64,000 bases of DNA. Origin: Thalassotalea euphylliae. GTDB taxonomy: Bacteria; Pseudomonadota; Gammaproteobacteria; Enterobacterales; Alteromonadaceae. The DNA is taken from the NCBI RefSeq assembly GCF_003390395.1, contig NZ_QUOV01000001.1, positions 2,480,001 to 2,544,000 of the forward strand, in the 5' to 3' direction. The position numbers were made by a program, and so were the translations under genes. The notes beneath the pieces were generated by a model. The model was given only the letters and a program-made list of their open reading frames with translations. It was not told where the DNA came from and did no database searches. Shown piece by piece: positions 45,525 to 54,246 of the stretch (position 1 is the first letter of the stretch; every line of letters starts with the position of its first letter).

Positions 45525-45544
45525 TTTGTCAATTTGATGACAAA
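45525..45544. promoter_or_regulatory. candidate regulatory dyad between alkB and its AraC regulator
   Basis: TTTGTCA-ATTTGA-TGACAAA: 7-bp inverted arms with a 6-base spacer, in the 174-bp divergent region between alkB (45428) and the AraC gene (45603). AraC proteins often bind direct repeats, so the dyad may belong to another regulator. Inference only. Confidence 0.35.
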
Positions 45545-45602
45545 TAATACGAAATTATCAAAGCATTCATGCTGTCGAAAAAGCAAATAAGGAGCTTGGG
45601 TA

Positions 45603-46652
45603 ATGACAAGCGATATCAATAAACTAGACAGTGAAAATTGGTGGCTACAGCCATCAATACACCCAAGCTATGCCAGAATTTTATGCGCCTACATTAAAAA
45701 TAATGGCTTTGCTATCGATCGCTTGTTTCTCGGCAGTACCCTCAACTGGCAGACATTGCTAGAACAGCAACGCTTTATCAGTTTTGAGCAGTTTAGGCGT
45801 ATTGTGTTAAATGCGCTGGCCATCATGAAAAAGCCTTGGCTTGGCCTTGAAGTGGCGCGTTTGCTGCCAATTTCAGTGCATGGGTCATTAGGTTATGGTG
45901 CAGTTACTGCGCCAACAGTAAAAAGTGCCTTTAAACTCATTGAACAAGCAATGGCAACACGTATTACTTTGTATAATTTTGAGTATCAACACACAGATTT
46001 TGGCGCACGATTCACCATACGTGAATCGTCACCATTGCAAGAACTTACGCAAGTGATGTATCCCATGTTGCTCGGCTCATTCTGCGACATAGTTGAAAAA
46101 ACGACAGGTAAAAAAGCAGCAAATATTCCAGTGTCCTTGCCATATGTAGAACCCGAGTGGTCAGCGAAATATTATGAGCTCTTTCCCGAATTTAATTACA
46201 CATTTAGCAGCGAGCATTTTTTTGTCGAAATACCCCAACAATTGCTAAATACCCACTCACTTACCGCAGATGACTACGCCTATCGCAACGCACTACGTGA
46301 ATGCCATCAGTTAATTGCGATACGTGAGCAAGGGGGTGACTTTTCTGAGCGCATTAAAAACCATTTATTTAGCGTTAGCCCGCTTTACAGCTCACAAGCA
46401 CAAGCCGCTAAAGCGATGGGGGTATCAGTGAGTACTTTGATCAGAAAGCTAAAAAGTGAACATACCAGCTTTCAAGCGCTGCTCAACGAAGTAAGAGCAG
46501 AGCTGGCTTGCTGGCAATTGCAAAATAGTGAAACGTCAATTGAATCCATCGCCGAAGCCGTTGGGTTTATCGATACTTCCAACTTTGCGCGAGTATTTAA
46601 AGGTTGGATGGGTTGTACGCCATCACAATTTCGGCGACAGCATGTCAATTAG
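45603..46652 (+). CDS. AraC-family regulator, probable alkB activator (AlkR-like)
   Basis: A 349-residue regulator. The N-terminal domain (about residues 25-215) is of the arabinose-binding-like type used by OruR, ArgR and AlkR (GSLGYGAVTAPTVKSAFKLI). The C-terminal double HTH is at about 240-349 (AAKAMGVSVSTLIRKLKSE; SIESIAEAVGFIDTSNFARV; FKGWMGCTPSQFRRQ). The ATG at 45603 has AGGAG 9 bases upstream. Divergence from alkB is the arrangement of AlkR in Acinetobacter and related bacteria, so alkane-dependent activation is likely, but it is inferred. Confidence 0.92.
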   Translation: MTSDINKLDSENWWLQPSIHPSYARILCAYIKNNGFAIDRLFLGSTLNWQTLLEQQRFISFEQFRRIVLNALAIMKKPWLGLEVARLLPISVHGSLGYGAVTAPTVKSAFKLIEQAMATRITLYNFEYQHTDFGARFTIRESSPLQELTQVMYPMLLGSFCDIVEKTTGKKAANIPVSLPYVEPEWSAKYYELFPEFNYTFSSEHFFVEIPQQLLNTHSLTADDYAYRNALRECHQLIAIREQGGDFSERIKNHLFSVSPLYSSQAQAAKAMGVSVSTLIRKLKSEHTSFQALLNEVRAELACWQLQNSETSIESIAEAVGFIDTSNFARVFKGWMGCTPSQFRRQHVN

Positions 46653-46665
46653 TGTATTGCTGGTA

Positions 46666-46893
46666 TTAAGCTGCGCCAGCCATTTTATAGAGAAAGAAGA
46701 AAAAACCACCAAAGAACATAATCGCCAATATCACTATAATCGTTAATGTTTTTGACTGTGCCATAGATTCAAACAAACCAACCTCTGTCTGCATTCTTAT
46801 TAAGTCCATTGGATCGTTAGACTCTTTCAACTTTGGTTTATTCTCAGTTTTGTGATTTGTTTTATTCGATTGATTGCTCACTTTACTCTCCAT
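46666..46893 (-). CDS. small single-TM hypothetical protein
   Basis: About 75 residues from the ATG at 46893. A GTG at 46881 with GGAGAG 4 bases upstream is an equally plausible start; the frame is open further upstream but that part looks non-coding. A polar, Lys/Asn-rich N-terminus (SNQSNKTNHKTENKPKLKE) is followed by DLIRMQTEVGLFESMAQSK and a single C-terminal helix (LTIIVILAIMFFGGFFFFLY). It is a tail-anchored-like layout. Not recognised. Confidence 0.55.
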   Translation of the reverse strand: MESKVSNQSNKTNHKTENKPKLKESNDPMDLIRMQTEVGLFESMAQSKTLTIIVILAIMFFGGFFFFLYKMAGAA

Positions 46894-47060
46894 TGCCCAT
46901 AAAAATTGCTCATAAGAATTGCTCATAAGATAAAAGTCGATAGCTATGATTTCCATATTCATTTCTTATTATGCGTTAAGTGATTAATTTTCAAAGCCTA
47001 AGTTTCATTAAAAAATGAGTAAGTCCACAAAGTACAATTATCGCTTGAAGAACTTGAAAC

Positions 47061-47077
47061 TTTACAAAGGTTGTAAA
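47061..47077. promoter_or_regulatory. inverted repeat upstream of the MarR gene (outer)
   Basis: TTTACAA-AGG-TTGTAAA, perfect 7-bp arms with a 3-base spacer, 105-121 bases before the MarR start at 47182. A second, longer palindrome follows at 47126. It resembles a small-dimer operator; the protein that binds is unknown. Confidence 0.45.
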
Positions 47078-47125
47078 ACCTAATTTACAGATGAAAATAC
47101 AGGCTAAACTTCACCCACTTCCACT

Positions 47126-47143
47126 TAGTAACAATTGTTACTA
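47126..47143. promoter_or_regulatory. probable MarR operator
   Basis: TAGTAACAATTGTTACTA is a perfect 18-bp palindrome, 39-56 bases upstream of the MarR start. Its size and alternating AT core are typical of MarR-family sites, so autoregulation and control of the adjoining homogentisate genes is likely. Confidence 0.65.
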
Positions 47144-47181
47144 GTATCAAAGCACAACTTTATTTTGCGTTATTCTCGTCA

Positions 47182-47649
47182 ATGCAACCGCTAGATTTAA
47201 CTGACTTCTTTCCTTATCAATTATCAATTTTACAAAGCCACGTCAGTGATCACGTCGGCGCTTACTATCGAAAAGCATTTGGCATGAGTCGCAACGAATG
47301 GCGAATACTGGCGGTATTGGCAATGCACAGTAGCGAAGATAACAAGTCAAAAGTTTCGGCAAAAGACATTTGTGCTTTTACCCAATTAGCAAAAATGCCT
47401 GTAAGCCGTGCGCTAAAACAATTAGAAGCAGCCAAGCTTGTTACACGTCGGCAAAGTACCAGCGATATGCGTTTTACCCACTTTACCCTGACAGGTAAAG
47501 GCCTTGAACGTTATCAAGCTATCGTGCCTGAGGTCCGATATGCCCAGCAGCAAATTTTGCAACTGCTTACTGAACAAGAGCAAAAACAGTTAACAACGCT
47601 CACTAAAAAGCTTTTGGCAAAAATGCAAACAGAGCTAACCGCTCTATAG
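47182..47649 (+). CDS. MarR-family regulator of the homogentisate operon
   Basis: A 155-residue winged-helix regulator. The wHTH is at about residues 35-110: MSRNEWRILAVLAMH, ISAKDICAF-type segment (VSAKDICAFTQLAKMPVSRA), LKQLEAAKLVTRRQSTSDMR and the wing FTHFTLTGKGLERYQ. The termini form the dimerisation helices. It stands directly before hmgA-fahA-maiA on the same strand, 114 bases upstream of hmgA, and has palindromic sites before it. It is therefore likely the local repressor, comparable in role to HmgR-type regulators. The inducer could be homogentisate or maleylacetoacetate. Confidence 0.92.
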   Translation: MQPLDLTDFFPYQLSILQSHVSDHVGAYYRKAFGMSRNEWRILAVLAMHSSEDNKSKVSAKDICAFTQLAKMPVSRALKQLEAAKLVTRRQSTSDMRFTHFTLTGKGLERYQAIVPEVRYAQQQILQLLTEQEQKQLTTLTKKLLAKMQTELTAL

Positions 47650-47724
47650 CGACAAAAACAAAACTACAAACAAAATCGAAAACAAAAACAACAAATCGCT
47701 GATTCATCAAAAAAGTAATAAATA

Positions 47725-47751
47725 AGCTAGCAGTTAAACAGACTGCTAGCT
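47725..47751 (+). promoter_or_regulatory. hairpin directly upstream of the hmgA ribosome binding site
   Basis: AGCTAGCAGT and ACTGCTAGCT, perfect 10-bp inverted arms with a 7-base loop. It ends 12 bases before the hmgA ATG and abuts the GGGGA Shine-Dalgarno. It may be an operator, or an mRNA hairpin that affects translation. No T-run follows, so it is not a terminator. Confidence 0.5.
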
Positions 47752-47763
47752 GCGGGGAACTAG

Positions 47764-49092
47764 ATGGAAACAACAATGAACAAGTCAAAACAGGAGCATA
47801 AGGAGCTGACTTATCTATGCGGCTTTGGCAACGAACATGAAACCGAGGCTTTGCCTGGTGCATTACCCAAAGGACAGTTTAGTCCGCAAAAGGTCAAATA
47901 CGGTTTGTATGCGGAGCAATTTAACAGCACGGCGTTTACTGCGCCGCGCGATAAAAACCGCCGCACATGGACCTATCGCATTCGCCCTTCTATCGCCATG
48001 GGCGATTTTACGCCCATTGACAATGGCTTGATTCGCACCGCGCCAATCACTGAAGTGGCAGCCCCACCCAATGTGATGCGCTGGGATGCGCTACCAATGC
48101 CCAGTGAACCAACGGATTTTATTGATGGCTTAACGACGATTGCCGCCAATGGCGATGCTAATACGCAAACAGGTATTGGTATTCATGTGTATTGCGCGAA
48201 CGCCAATATGGACAAGCGCTTTTTCTACAATGCTGATGGTGAGCTTCTAATTGTTCCCCAGCAAGGGCAATTGCTGGCTTATACCGAGCTAGGCAAGTTG
48301 CTAGTCAAACCCGGTGAAATCCTCGTTATTCCGCGCGGTATTAAATTTAAAATCACACTTCCAGAGGGTAATGCCCGCGGCTATATTTGTGAAAATTACG
48401 GTGCGCCGCTTGAGCTTCCTGAGCGCGGTCCTGTGGGGGCTAACGGTTACGCCAACGAGCGAGACTTTGAGTACCCCATAGCTTGGTTTGAAGATATTGA
48501 CGATAACTTTGAGTTAGTGGCGAAGTTTGCAGGTAACTTATTTAGTGCCAACCTCGATCATTCCCCGCTAGACGTTGTCGCTTGGGTGGGTAATTCAGCT
48601 CCCTACAAATACGACTTAGCCAAGTTTAATACCATCAATACCGTTAGCTATGATCATCCTGATCCGTCGATATTTACCGTGTTAACTTCACCGTCTGGCA
48701 CCGCCGGCACGGCTAATGTTGATTTTGTTATCTTTCCGCCGCGCTGGATGGTAGCTGAGGATACCTTCCGACCGCCCTACTATCACCGCAATATTATGAG
48801 CGAGTTTATGGGGCTAATTGAAGGTGTTTACGACGCCAAAGAAAAAGGCTTTGAGCCTGGCGGCATGAGTTTACACAATTGCATGACACCCCACGGCCCA
48901 GAGGCAGATGTTTTCGAGGCTGCATCTAACGCCAAACTTGAACCCAAACGTTATGAAAACACCTTGGCTTTTATGTTTGAGTCGCGCTATGTCATTACAC
49001 CGACTAAATTTGCGTTGGCAACGCCTGCCAAACAAAACGATTACTTAGACTGCTGGCAAGGACTGAAAAAGTTCTACACAGGCCAAGCTTAA
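47764..49092 (+). CDS. hmgA: homogentisate 1,2-dioxygenase
   Basis: A 442-residue non-haem iron dioxygenase that opens homogentisate to maleylacetoacetate. Family sequence is unmistakable: [19 protein letters not shown] near the N-terminus, [17 protein letters not shown], and the iron ligands His and Glu in [12 protein letters not shown] plus His in [13 protein letters not shown]. It starts at ATG 47764, or at 47776; the first has GGGGA 6-10 bases upstream. It is the first gene of an hmgA-fahA-maiA cluster for Tyr/Phe catabolism. Confidence 0.98.
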   Translation: METTMNKSKQEHKELTYLCGFGNEHETEALPGALPKGQFSPQKVKYGLYAEQFNSTAFTAPRDKNRRTWTYRIRPSIAMGDFTPIDNGLIRTAPITEVAAPPNVMRWDALPMPSEPTDFIDGLTTIAANGDANTQTGIGIHVYCANANMDKRFFYNADGELLIVPQQGQLLAYTELGKLLVKPGEILVIPRGIKFKITLPEGNARGYICENYGAPLELPERGPVGANGYANERDFEYPIAWFEDIDDNFELVAKFAGNLFSANLDHSPLDVVAWVGNSAPYKYDLAKFNTINTVSYDHPDPSIFTVLTSPSGTAGTANVDFVIFPPRWMVAEDTFRPPYYHRNIMSEFMGLIEGVYDAKEKGFEPGGMSLHNCMTPHGPEADVFEAASNAKLEPKRYENTLAFMFESRYVITPTKFALATPAKQNDYLDCWQGLKKFYTGQA

Positions 49093-49159
49093 TCTTGATT
49101 TATAGATAAACAAATACAAATTAATCATCAGAGCACACTGAGAACAAACAGAGCAGAAA

Positions 49160-50482
49160 ATGAACCAATTAAACGAAACACATGATATTGCGTTAACCAG
49201 TTGGGTTGAAGCCGCGAATAGCGACGGTACCGACTTTCCAATTCAAAACTTACCATTTGCCAGTTTTAGAACATCAGGTACAGACCAAGCCTATCGCGGA
49301 GGCGTTGCCATTGGTGATCAGATTGTTGACCTTGCGGCATTAGCAGAGCTGGATATCTTCTCTGGGCTTGCTCAACAGTCACTAGTTGCTGCGGCGAAAC
49401 CGCAACTTAACGAGTTTATGGAGATGGGCAAAACCGCTTGGAGCGCGTTGCGTTTAGCACTTTCAAAAGCCCTACGCTCGGGTGCCAGCGAGCAAAGCCA
49501 AGTGGAAGCCTGTTTAGTCGCTCAGCAAGATGCTCAGTACCAGCTGCCTTGTCATATTCACGACTACACCGATTTCTACTCGTCTATTCACCATGCAACC
49601 GCGGTTGGCTCGTTATTTAGACCAGATAACCCATTGCTGCCAAACTATAAATGGGTGCCTATTGGTTATCACGGCCGTGCATCAAGCATTGATGTAAGTG
49701 GCCAAACCTTCCCTCGCCCGTGTGGACAAACCAAAGCCCCTGATGCCACAGAGCCAAGCTTCGGCCCTTGTAGACGCCTAGATTACGAAGTGGAAATGGG
49801 GATTTTTATCGGCCAAGGTAATCAGCTTGGCGAGCGCATAAGCATCAACAACGCCGAAGATCATGTATTTGGCCTTTGTTTGTTTAACGATTGGTCAGCA
49901 CGCGACATTCAAGCATGGGAATACCAGCCACTAGGACCATTTTTAGCGAAAAGCTTTGCATCAACTATTTCACCATGGATTGTAACCACAGAAGCATTAG
50001 CACCGTTTCGTGAAGCATTCACTAGAAACGAAGCAGATCCGCAGCCAATGGAGTATTTAACCTCTGTGCAAAACTCAGCGGCAGGCCAATTTAATGTCAC
50101 ACTTGATTGTCTATTAAAAACGTCAAATTCAGCCGAAGAAAACCATGTGTCGACGTCTAATTTTAAACATTCTTATTGGACAGTAGCGCAGATGGTAGCG
50201 CACCACAGCGTCAACGGTTGTAACCTGCAAGCCGGCGACTTGTTAGGTACTGGTACCCAATCTGGCCCTGAAAAAGCAGAAGCTGGCTCATTACTGGAAT
50301 TAACGCATGGTGGCAAACAACCAATCACCTTAGCCAATGGCGAGTCTCGCACTTTCTTGGAAGATGGCGATACCGTCATTATGCGTGGTTACTGTGTAAA
50401 AACTGGCGCGAAGCGCATTGGTTTTGGTGAAGTAAGCAGTACGATACTTCCTGCAAGAACGCCAGCAAAAGTGCCTGCATAA
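49160..50482 (+). CDS. fahA: fumarylacetoacetase
   Basis: A 440-residue hydrolase of the last step of Tyr/Phe catabolism: fumarylacetoacetate to fumarate and acetoacetate. Visible motifs: DYTDFYSSIHHATAVGSLFR, PIGYHGRASSIDVSG, the metal-binding Glu pair in RLDYEVEMGIFIG, Asp in LFNDWSARDIQAWEY, and SFASTISPWIV. Length is that of the bacterial/eukaryotic FAH type. It starts 68 bases after hmgA; maiA follows 50 bases later. Confidence 0.97.
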   Translation: MNQLNETHDIALTSWVEAANSDGTDFPIQNLPFASFRTSGTDQAYRGGVAIGDQIVDLAALAELDIFSGLAQQSLVAAAKPQLNEFMEMGKTAWSALRLALSKALRSGASEQSQVEACLVAQQDAQYQLPCHIHDYTDFYSSIHHATAVGSLFRPDNPLLPNYKWVPIGYHGRASSIDVSGQTFPRPCGQTKAPDATEPSFGPCRRLDYEVEMGIFIGQGNQLGERISINNAEDHVFGLCLFNDWSARDIQAWEYQPLGPFLAKSFASTISPWIVTTEALAPFREAFTRNEADPQPMEYLTSVQNSAAGQFNVTLDCLLKTSNSAEENHVSTSNFKHSYWTVAQMVAHHSVNGCNLQAGDLLGTGTQSGPEKAEAGSLLELTHGGKQPITLANGESRTFLEDGDTVIMRGYCVKTGAKRIGFGEVSSTILPARTPAKVPA

Positions 50483-50532
50483 GCGCCAGCAAAACGTTAA
50501 CTTTTTGTCAGCACATAGCGAAGGATGTTCCC

Positions 50533-51180
50533 ATGGAGCTTTATTCTTATTTTCGTTCATCGGCAGCGTATCGACTGCGAATTGCACTCAATGTTAAAGG
50601 CATTAGCTATCAACAAGTGCCAGTTAACTTGCTAAAAGGCGAGCACAAATCAGCAGACTACTTGGCACTGAATCCGCAAGGGCTAGTGCCTAGCCTAAAA
50701 ACCGATAATGACGAAATGCTCAGCCAGTCGCCAGCGATTCTGGAGTGGTTAGAAGAAACCTTTCCTGGCACACCACTATTGCCCATTAGTGCACTGGAGC
50801 GCGCAACTGTGCGCAGTTGGTGTAACCAAATCGCTTGCGATATTCACCCAATTTGCAACTTGCGTGTACTTAACTATGTTGCTGACGAGCTCGGTGGTGG
50901 CAGCGAAGGAAAATTGGCTTGGCTGCACCACTGGATAACCACGGGCTTTAGTGCGTTAGAACCCCAGCTTGTAGATAACCAGAACAAGCACAAAGGTAAC
51001 TTTTGTTTTGGTGAACAGCTCACTCTAGCTGATATCTATTTGATACCACAGGTATTTAATGCGCTTCGATTTGACGTCGATATGACTGCGTTTCCACGTA
51101 TTATGGCGATTTACCAGCATTGTAATACGTTACCTGCGTTTATTGATGCGCAACCAGCCAATCAGCCTGATGCAGGCTAG
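50533..51180 (+). CDS. maiA: maleylacetoacetate isomerase (zeta-class GST)
   Basis: A 215-residue zeta-class glutathione transferase that converts maleylacetoacetate to fumarylacetoacetate. The active-site motif is SSAAYRLRIALNVKG (SSxxxRxR), followed by NPQGLVPSL and SQSPAILEWLEE in the thioredoxin-like domain; the C-terminal helical domain has CDIHPICNLRVL. It completes the hmgA-fahA-maiA set and ends 2 bases before the convergent LysR gene's stop. Confidence 0.96.
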   Translation: MELYSYFRSSAAYRLRIALNVKGISYQQVPVNLLKGEHKSADYLALNPQGLVPSLKTDNDEMLSQSPAILEWLEETFPGTPLLPISALERATVRSWCNQIACDIHPICNLRVLNYVADELGGGSEGKLAWLHHWITTGFSALEPQLVDNQNKHKGNFCFGEQLTLADIYLIPQVFNALRFDVDMTAFPRIMAIYQHCNTLPAFIDAQPANQPDAG

Positions 51181-51182
51181 GA

Positions 51183-52115
51183 TTATTGAAAGGTATAGCG
51201 CTGGCAAAACTGTATAAAGTTTGTCAGCGCGGTTTGACTATCATTCACATCACTCAAATTTTGGTCTTCAAAGCCTTTATTTTTAAAAACACTGTCTTTA
51301 AACACACAATGAACACTTGAGCGCATGCTGTTATCAGGCAGGTTAAGTGCGATCAGTTCACCCTTTGCAAGTTCTTTGGCAGCCGACACTTTGCTTAGCG
51401 CAGCAATGCCCATATTTAATGCCACACATGCTTTTATCGTTTCGATGCTGACAAACTCACTGACGGCCGAGGTATTATAAGCGCCAGCACTAATCAACAG
51501 CCGTTCGAATTGATTGCGGTAACAACAACCTTTTTCTGTCAGTAATAAATGTTGCTTGGCAAGTTCATGTACCTCGACGTTTGCTTTTGCTGCTAAGGGG
51601 TGACTGTTAGCACAAACCAACACGATTTCTTCCTGCTGAAACGTATGCACAGCCAAGCCTTGACGCTGAAAAGGCGCTTCTAGAATAAAAGCGACATCTA
51701 AATTTTGTGTTAGTAGTTCGTTTTTCAACTTCGCTGGGGGTGTTGGCTGAATAGCGAAACGCGCATTAGGGTTTTCTAGGCTGTATTCTTTTAACAGCTT
51801 AGGAAGGTAGTAGGTAATAACCGTTTCATGCCCACCAATTTTAATCGGCTCTGCTAACGGCACATTTTGCACGGCAGCTCTTGCCTCATCGCGAAGTGAA
51901 AATAATTTTTGCGTATAATCAAACAGTTGAAGTCCCGATTGACTAAGCGCCACACCTCTGCCGTTACGTACGAATAACTGAACATTAAGCTCACTTTCAA
52001 GTGCTTTGATTTGATTAGTCACCGCTGATTGCACATAACCGAGTTGCTCTGCCGCTTCACTAAAATTCAGGGTGCGCGCTGCACATTGGAAGGTTCTTAG
52101 CTTCTTAAAATCCAT
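51183..52115 (-). CDS. LysR-family regulator, divergent from an EamA exporter
   Basis: A 310-residue LysR protein. HTH at residues 3-60 (LRTFQCAARTLNFSEAAEQL, then YVQSAVTNQIKALESELNVQ) and an effector domain from about residue 90 (IKIGGHETVITYYLPKLL). It is divergent from the EamA-family exporter at 52305, its probable target. Its stop is adjacent to maiA's stop, so no link to the homogentisate genes is implied. Confidence 0.92.
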   Translation of the reverse strand: MDFKKLRTFQCAARTLNFSEAAEQLGYVQSAVTNQIKALESELNVQLFVRNGRGVALSQSGLQLFDYTQKLFSLRDEARAAVQNVPLAEPIKIGGHETVITYYLPKLLKEYSLENPNARFAIQPTPPAKLKNELLTQNLDVAFILEAPFQRQGLAVHTFQQEEIVLVCANSHPLAAKANVEVHELAKQHLLLTEKGCCYRNQFERLLISAGAYNTSAVSEFVSIETIKACVALNMGIAALSKVSAAKELAKGELIALNLPDNSMRSSVHCVFKDSVFKNKGFEDQNLSDVNDSQTALTNFIQFCQRYTFQ

Positions 52116-52304
52116 CGTTTTTTAAATCCATAGCTTTTTAAAGGCACAGTTTTTTACAGACCTAGTTCATAAAGATAACAAATTCATAATTTTTGATATC
52201 TAAATTCATTAACTATCATTTTACATGAACACATGAACTAGCCAAAATTCACTCGCATCTGAATTAACTGCTTATCATTTTTTAGAAATTACGAGAGAAA
52301 CTCT

Positions 52305-53222
52305 GTGCCTATACCCCATAAATACTTACCCAATACTTCATACTTACCTTACTTGGCGATTGCGCTGGTTGGGCTGGTTTGGGGCAGTAATTTTATTTTT
52401 ATGAAACTTGCTGCCAGTCATATCAACCCAATGCAAATTGTCTTGGTTAGAGTACTGTTTGGTTTTCTCCCTATTGCCCTGTTTGCAGCTAGCCAAAAAG
52501 TGCTGAAATTTTCAGATCTTAAACACGTGCCACACTTTATTGTCATGGGTTTGCTGGCAACAGTTATCTACTATTTTGGCTTTGCCAAAGGTACATCGTT
52601 ATTGAGCTCAGGCATCGCTGGGGCTATTAGTGGTGCTATTCCTTTATTTACCCTTTGCACAGCGTTGTTTGCCCTGAAAGAAGAAAAAGTCACTCTTGGC
52701 AAGCTGTGTGGTGCAATGCTCGGCTTTATTGGCGTTGTCGTGCTCGCGCGACCTTTTAACGCTCAACTTGCTTCGGCAACAGGCGCTATTTATATGGTAT
52801 TAGGTTCAATCAGTGTGGGAGTGTCATTTGTTTATGCCAAACGCTTTATCACTCCTTTAAAGCTATCGGCACTTGCGCTAACCACTTATCAGCTAGGGGC
52901 TGGTTTAATTATCTTATGCTTCACTACTGATTTTGAGGGAATCGGCAACATAGCTAACGATACCAACGTTTTACTCACCACCTTTATTGGATTAGGTTTA
53001 TTTGGCACAGGTATCGCCTACCTTTGCTACTACTTTATTATTGAAAAATTAGGGGCGTTGGTAGCATCCTCTGTCACTTACATTCCTCCTGTTGTGGCAC
53101 TGGCTATCGGTGCTGTAATTGTTGGAGAAAATATTGAAGTGAGAGACTATGCTGCCACTGGATTAATCTTGTTAGCCGTTACTATTATTAGCATTTCGAA
53201 TAAACGAGAGGCTGCCCGTTAG
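52305..53222 (+). CDS. EamA-family (DMT) exporter
   Basis: A 305-residue membrane transporter with ten helices in two EamA repeats (about 15-140 and 160-300). Signatures are LVGLVWGSNFIFMKLA in the first helix and GLGLFGTGIAYLCYYFIIEKLGA in the second repeat. It probably exports metabolites such as amino acids. GTG start at 52305 with GAGAG 8 bases upstream. Its stop overlaps the 3' end of the next LysR gene by 4 bases (convergent). Confidence 0.92.
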   Translation: MPIPHKYLPNTSYLPYLAIALVGLVWGSNFIFMKLAASHINPMQIVLVRVLFGFLPIALFAASQKVLKFSDLKHVPHFIVMGLLATVIYYFGFAKGTSLLSSGIAGAISGAIPLFTLCTALFALKEEKVTLGKLCGAMLGFIGVVVLARPFNAQLASATGAIYMVLGSISVGVSFVYAKRFITPLKLSALALTTYQLGAGLIILCFTTDFEGIGNIANDTNVLLTTFIGLGLFGTGIAYLCYYFIIEKLGALVASSVTYIPPVVALAIGAVIVGENIEVRDYAATGLILLAVTIISISNKREAAR

Positions 53223-54121
53223 CCTCTTAGAATCTGCTGATATCTTTCATTAAAATGATCGGCAATCCAATTCATTAACGCTTGTACTCGGGTAAGTTGG
53301 TGCCTAATTGGTGGGCATACCAGTGAAATATCAGTTTGCTCTGACCACTCTGGCAACACTTCCACTAAACGCCCTTGTTCGATATCTGCTTGACAGTAAA
53401 CATCAGCTAAACGCGTAATACCTAAACCACTAATGGCGGCATTATGCATTACCCGGCCACTAACTATTTTTATCCCTTTATCAATATGAATAACACTTTG
53501 CTGATCGCCACGTTTCATTACCCAGTTATCGACAGAGCCATAAATTAAAGGCAATTTCTGTAAATCTTCTGGGTTACTAATTTCAGGGTATTGCGCTAAG
53601 AATTCAGGGCTTGCGATGTATCGTGTGGTGAGTGCGCAAATTTTACGTGCTATTAAGGTTGAATCTGGCAGTGAGCCCATACGCAAAACTAAATCATAGT
53701 GGTCTTCAATCAGGCCGACTCTAACACTAGAAAAATCTAAATTTACTTGCACTTCAGGGTGCGCCTGCTGAAAGCTCAACACTAACGGGGCGATTAACTC
53801 TTCGCCTAACAAACCACCAACTGAGTTCATGCGAATTTTACCTTTGAGCTCATCTGTTGATTGCGACGCCCACTCTGCAGCACCATCAAGCTCACTCATC
53901 GCCCGCTTACAACGTTGATAGTAGCCTTCGCCTACTTCCGTTAGCCTTAACTGCCTAGTGGTGCGATGCAATAGTTGCACACTTAAGCTACGCTCTAATT
54001 CAGTTACCAACTGGCTCAAATTCGCTTTTGAAAAGCCAGAGACTTCCGCCGCTGTTGTAAAGCTGCCATGTTCCGCAACGAATAAAAATGCACGAATGCC
54101 TCGCCAAGAAATATTGTTCAT
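53219..54121 (-). CDS. LysR-family regulator, divergent from an SDR gene
   Basis: A 300-residue LysR protein of the CrgA/AaeR-like branch: HTH at residues 5-62 (IRAFLFVAEHGSFTTAAEVS, SKANLSQLVTELERSLSVQL, LHRTTRQLRLTEVGEGYYQR) and an effector domain from about residue 90. It is divergent, 125 bases from the SDR gene, which is its likely target. The 3' end overlaps the EamA gene by 4 bases. Confidence 0.92.
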   Translation of the reverse strand: MNNISWRGIRAFLFVAEHGSFTTAAEVSGFSKANLSQLVTELERSLSVQLLHRTTRQLRLTEVGEGYYQRCKRAMSELDGAAEWASQSTDELKGKIRMNSVGGLLGEELIAPLVLSFQQAHPEVQVNLDFSSVRVGLIEDHYDLVLRMGSLPDSTLIARKICALTTRYIASPEFLAQYPEISNPEDLQKLPLIYGSVDNWVMKRGDQQSVIHIDKGIKIVSGRVMHNAAISGLGITRLADVYCQADIEQGRLVEVLPEWSEQTDISLVCPPIRHQLTRVQALMNWIADHFNERYQQILRG

Positions 54122-54246
54122 CTAATCCTAACAATGTTTTCAAATTACCTATATTTATCATTATAAAGGGAAAGGCTATATTTCTCACACTGTTGTCGAG
54201 TTGTGAAATACAACAAACCTTTTTTGACCGTGTTGAGGAAAAAATT

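Noticed and set aside
54088..54246. N-terminal extension of the SDR frame
   Set aside because: The SDR Rossmann motif begins 9 residues after the ATG at 54247, which has its own GAGG ribosome site.
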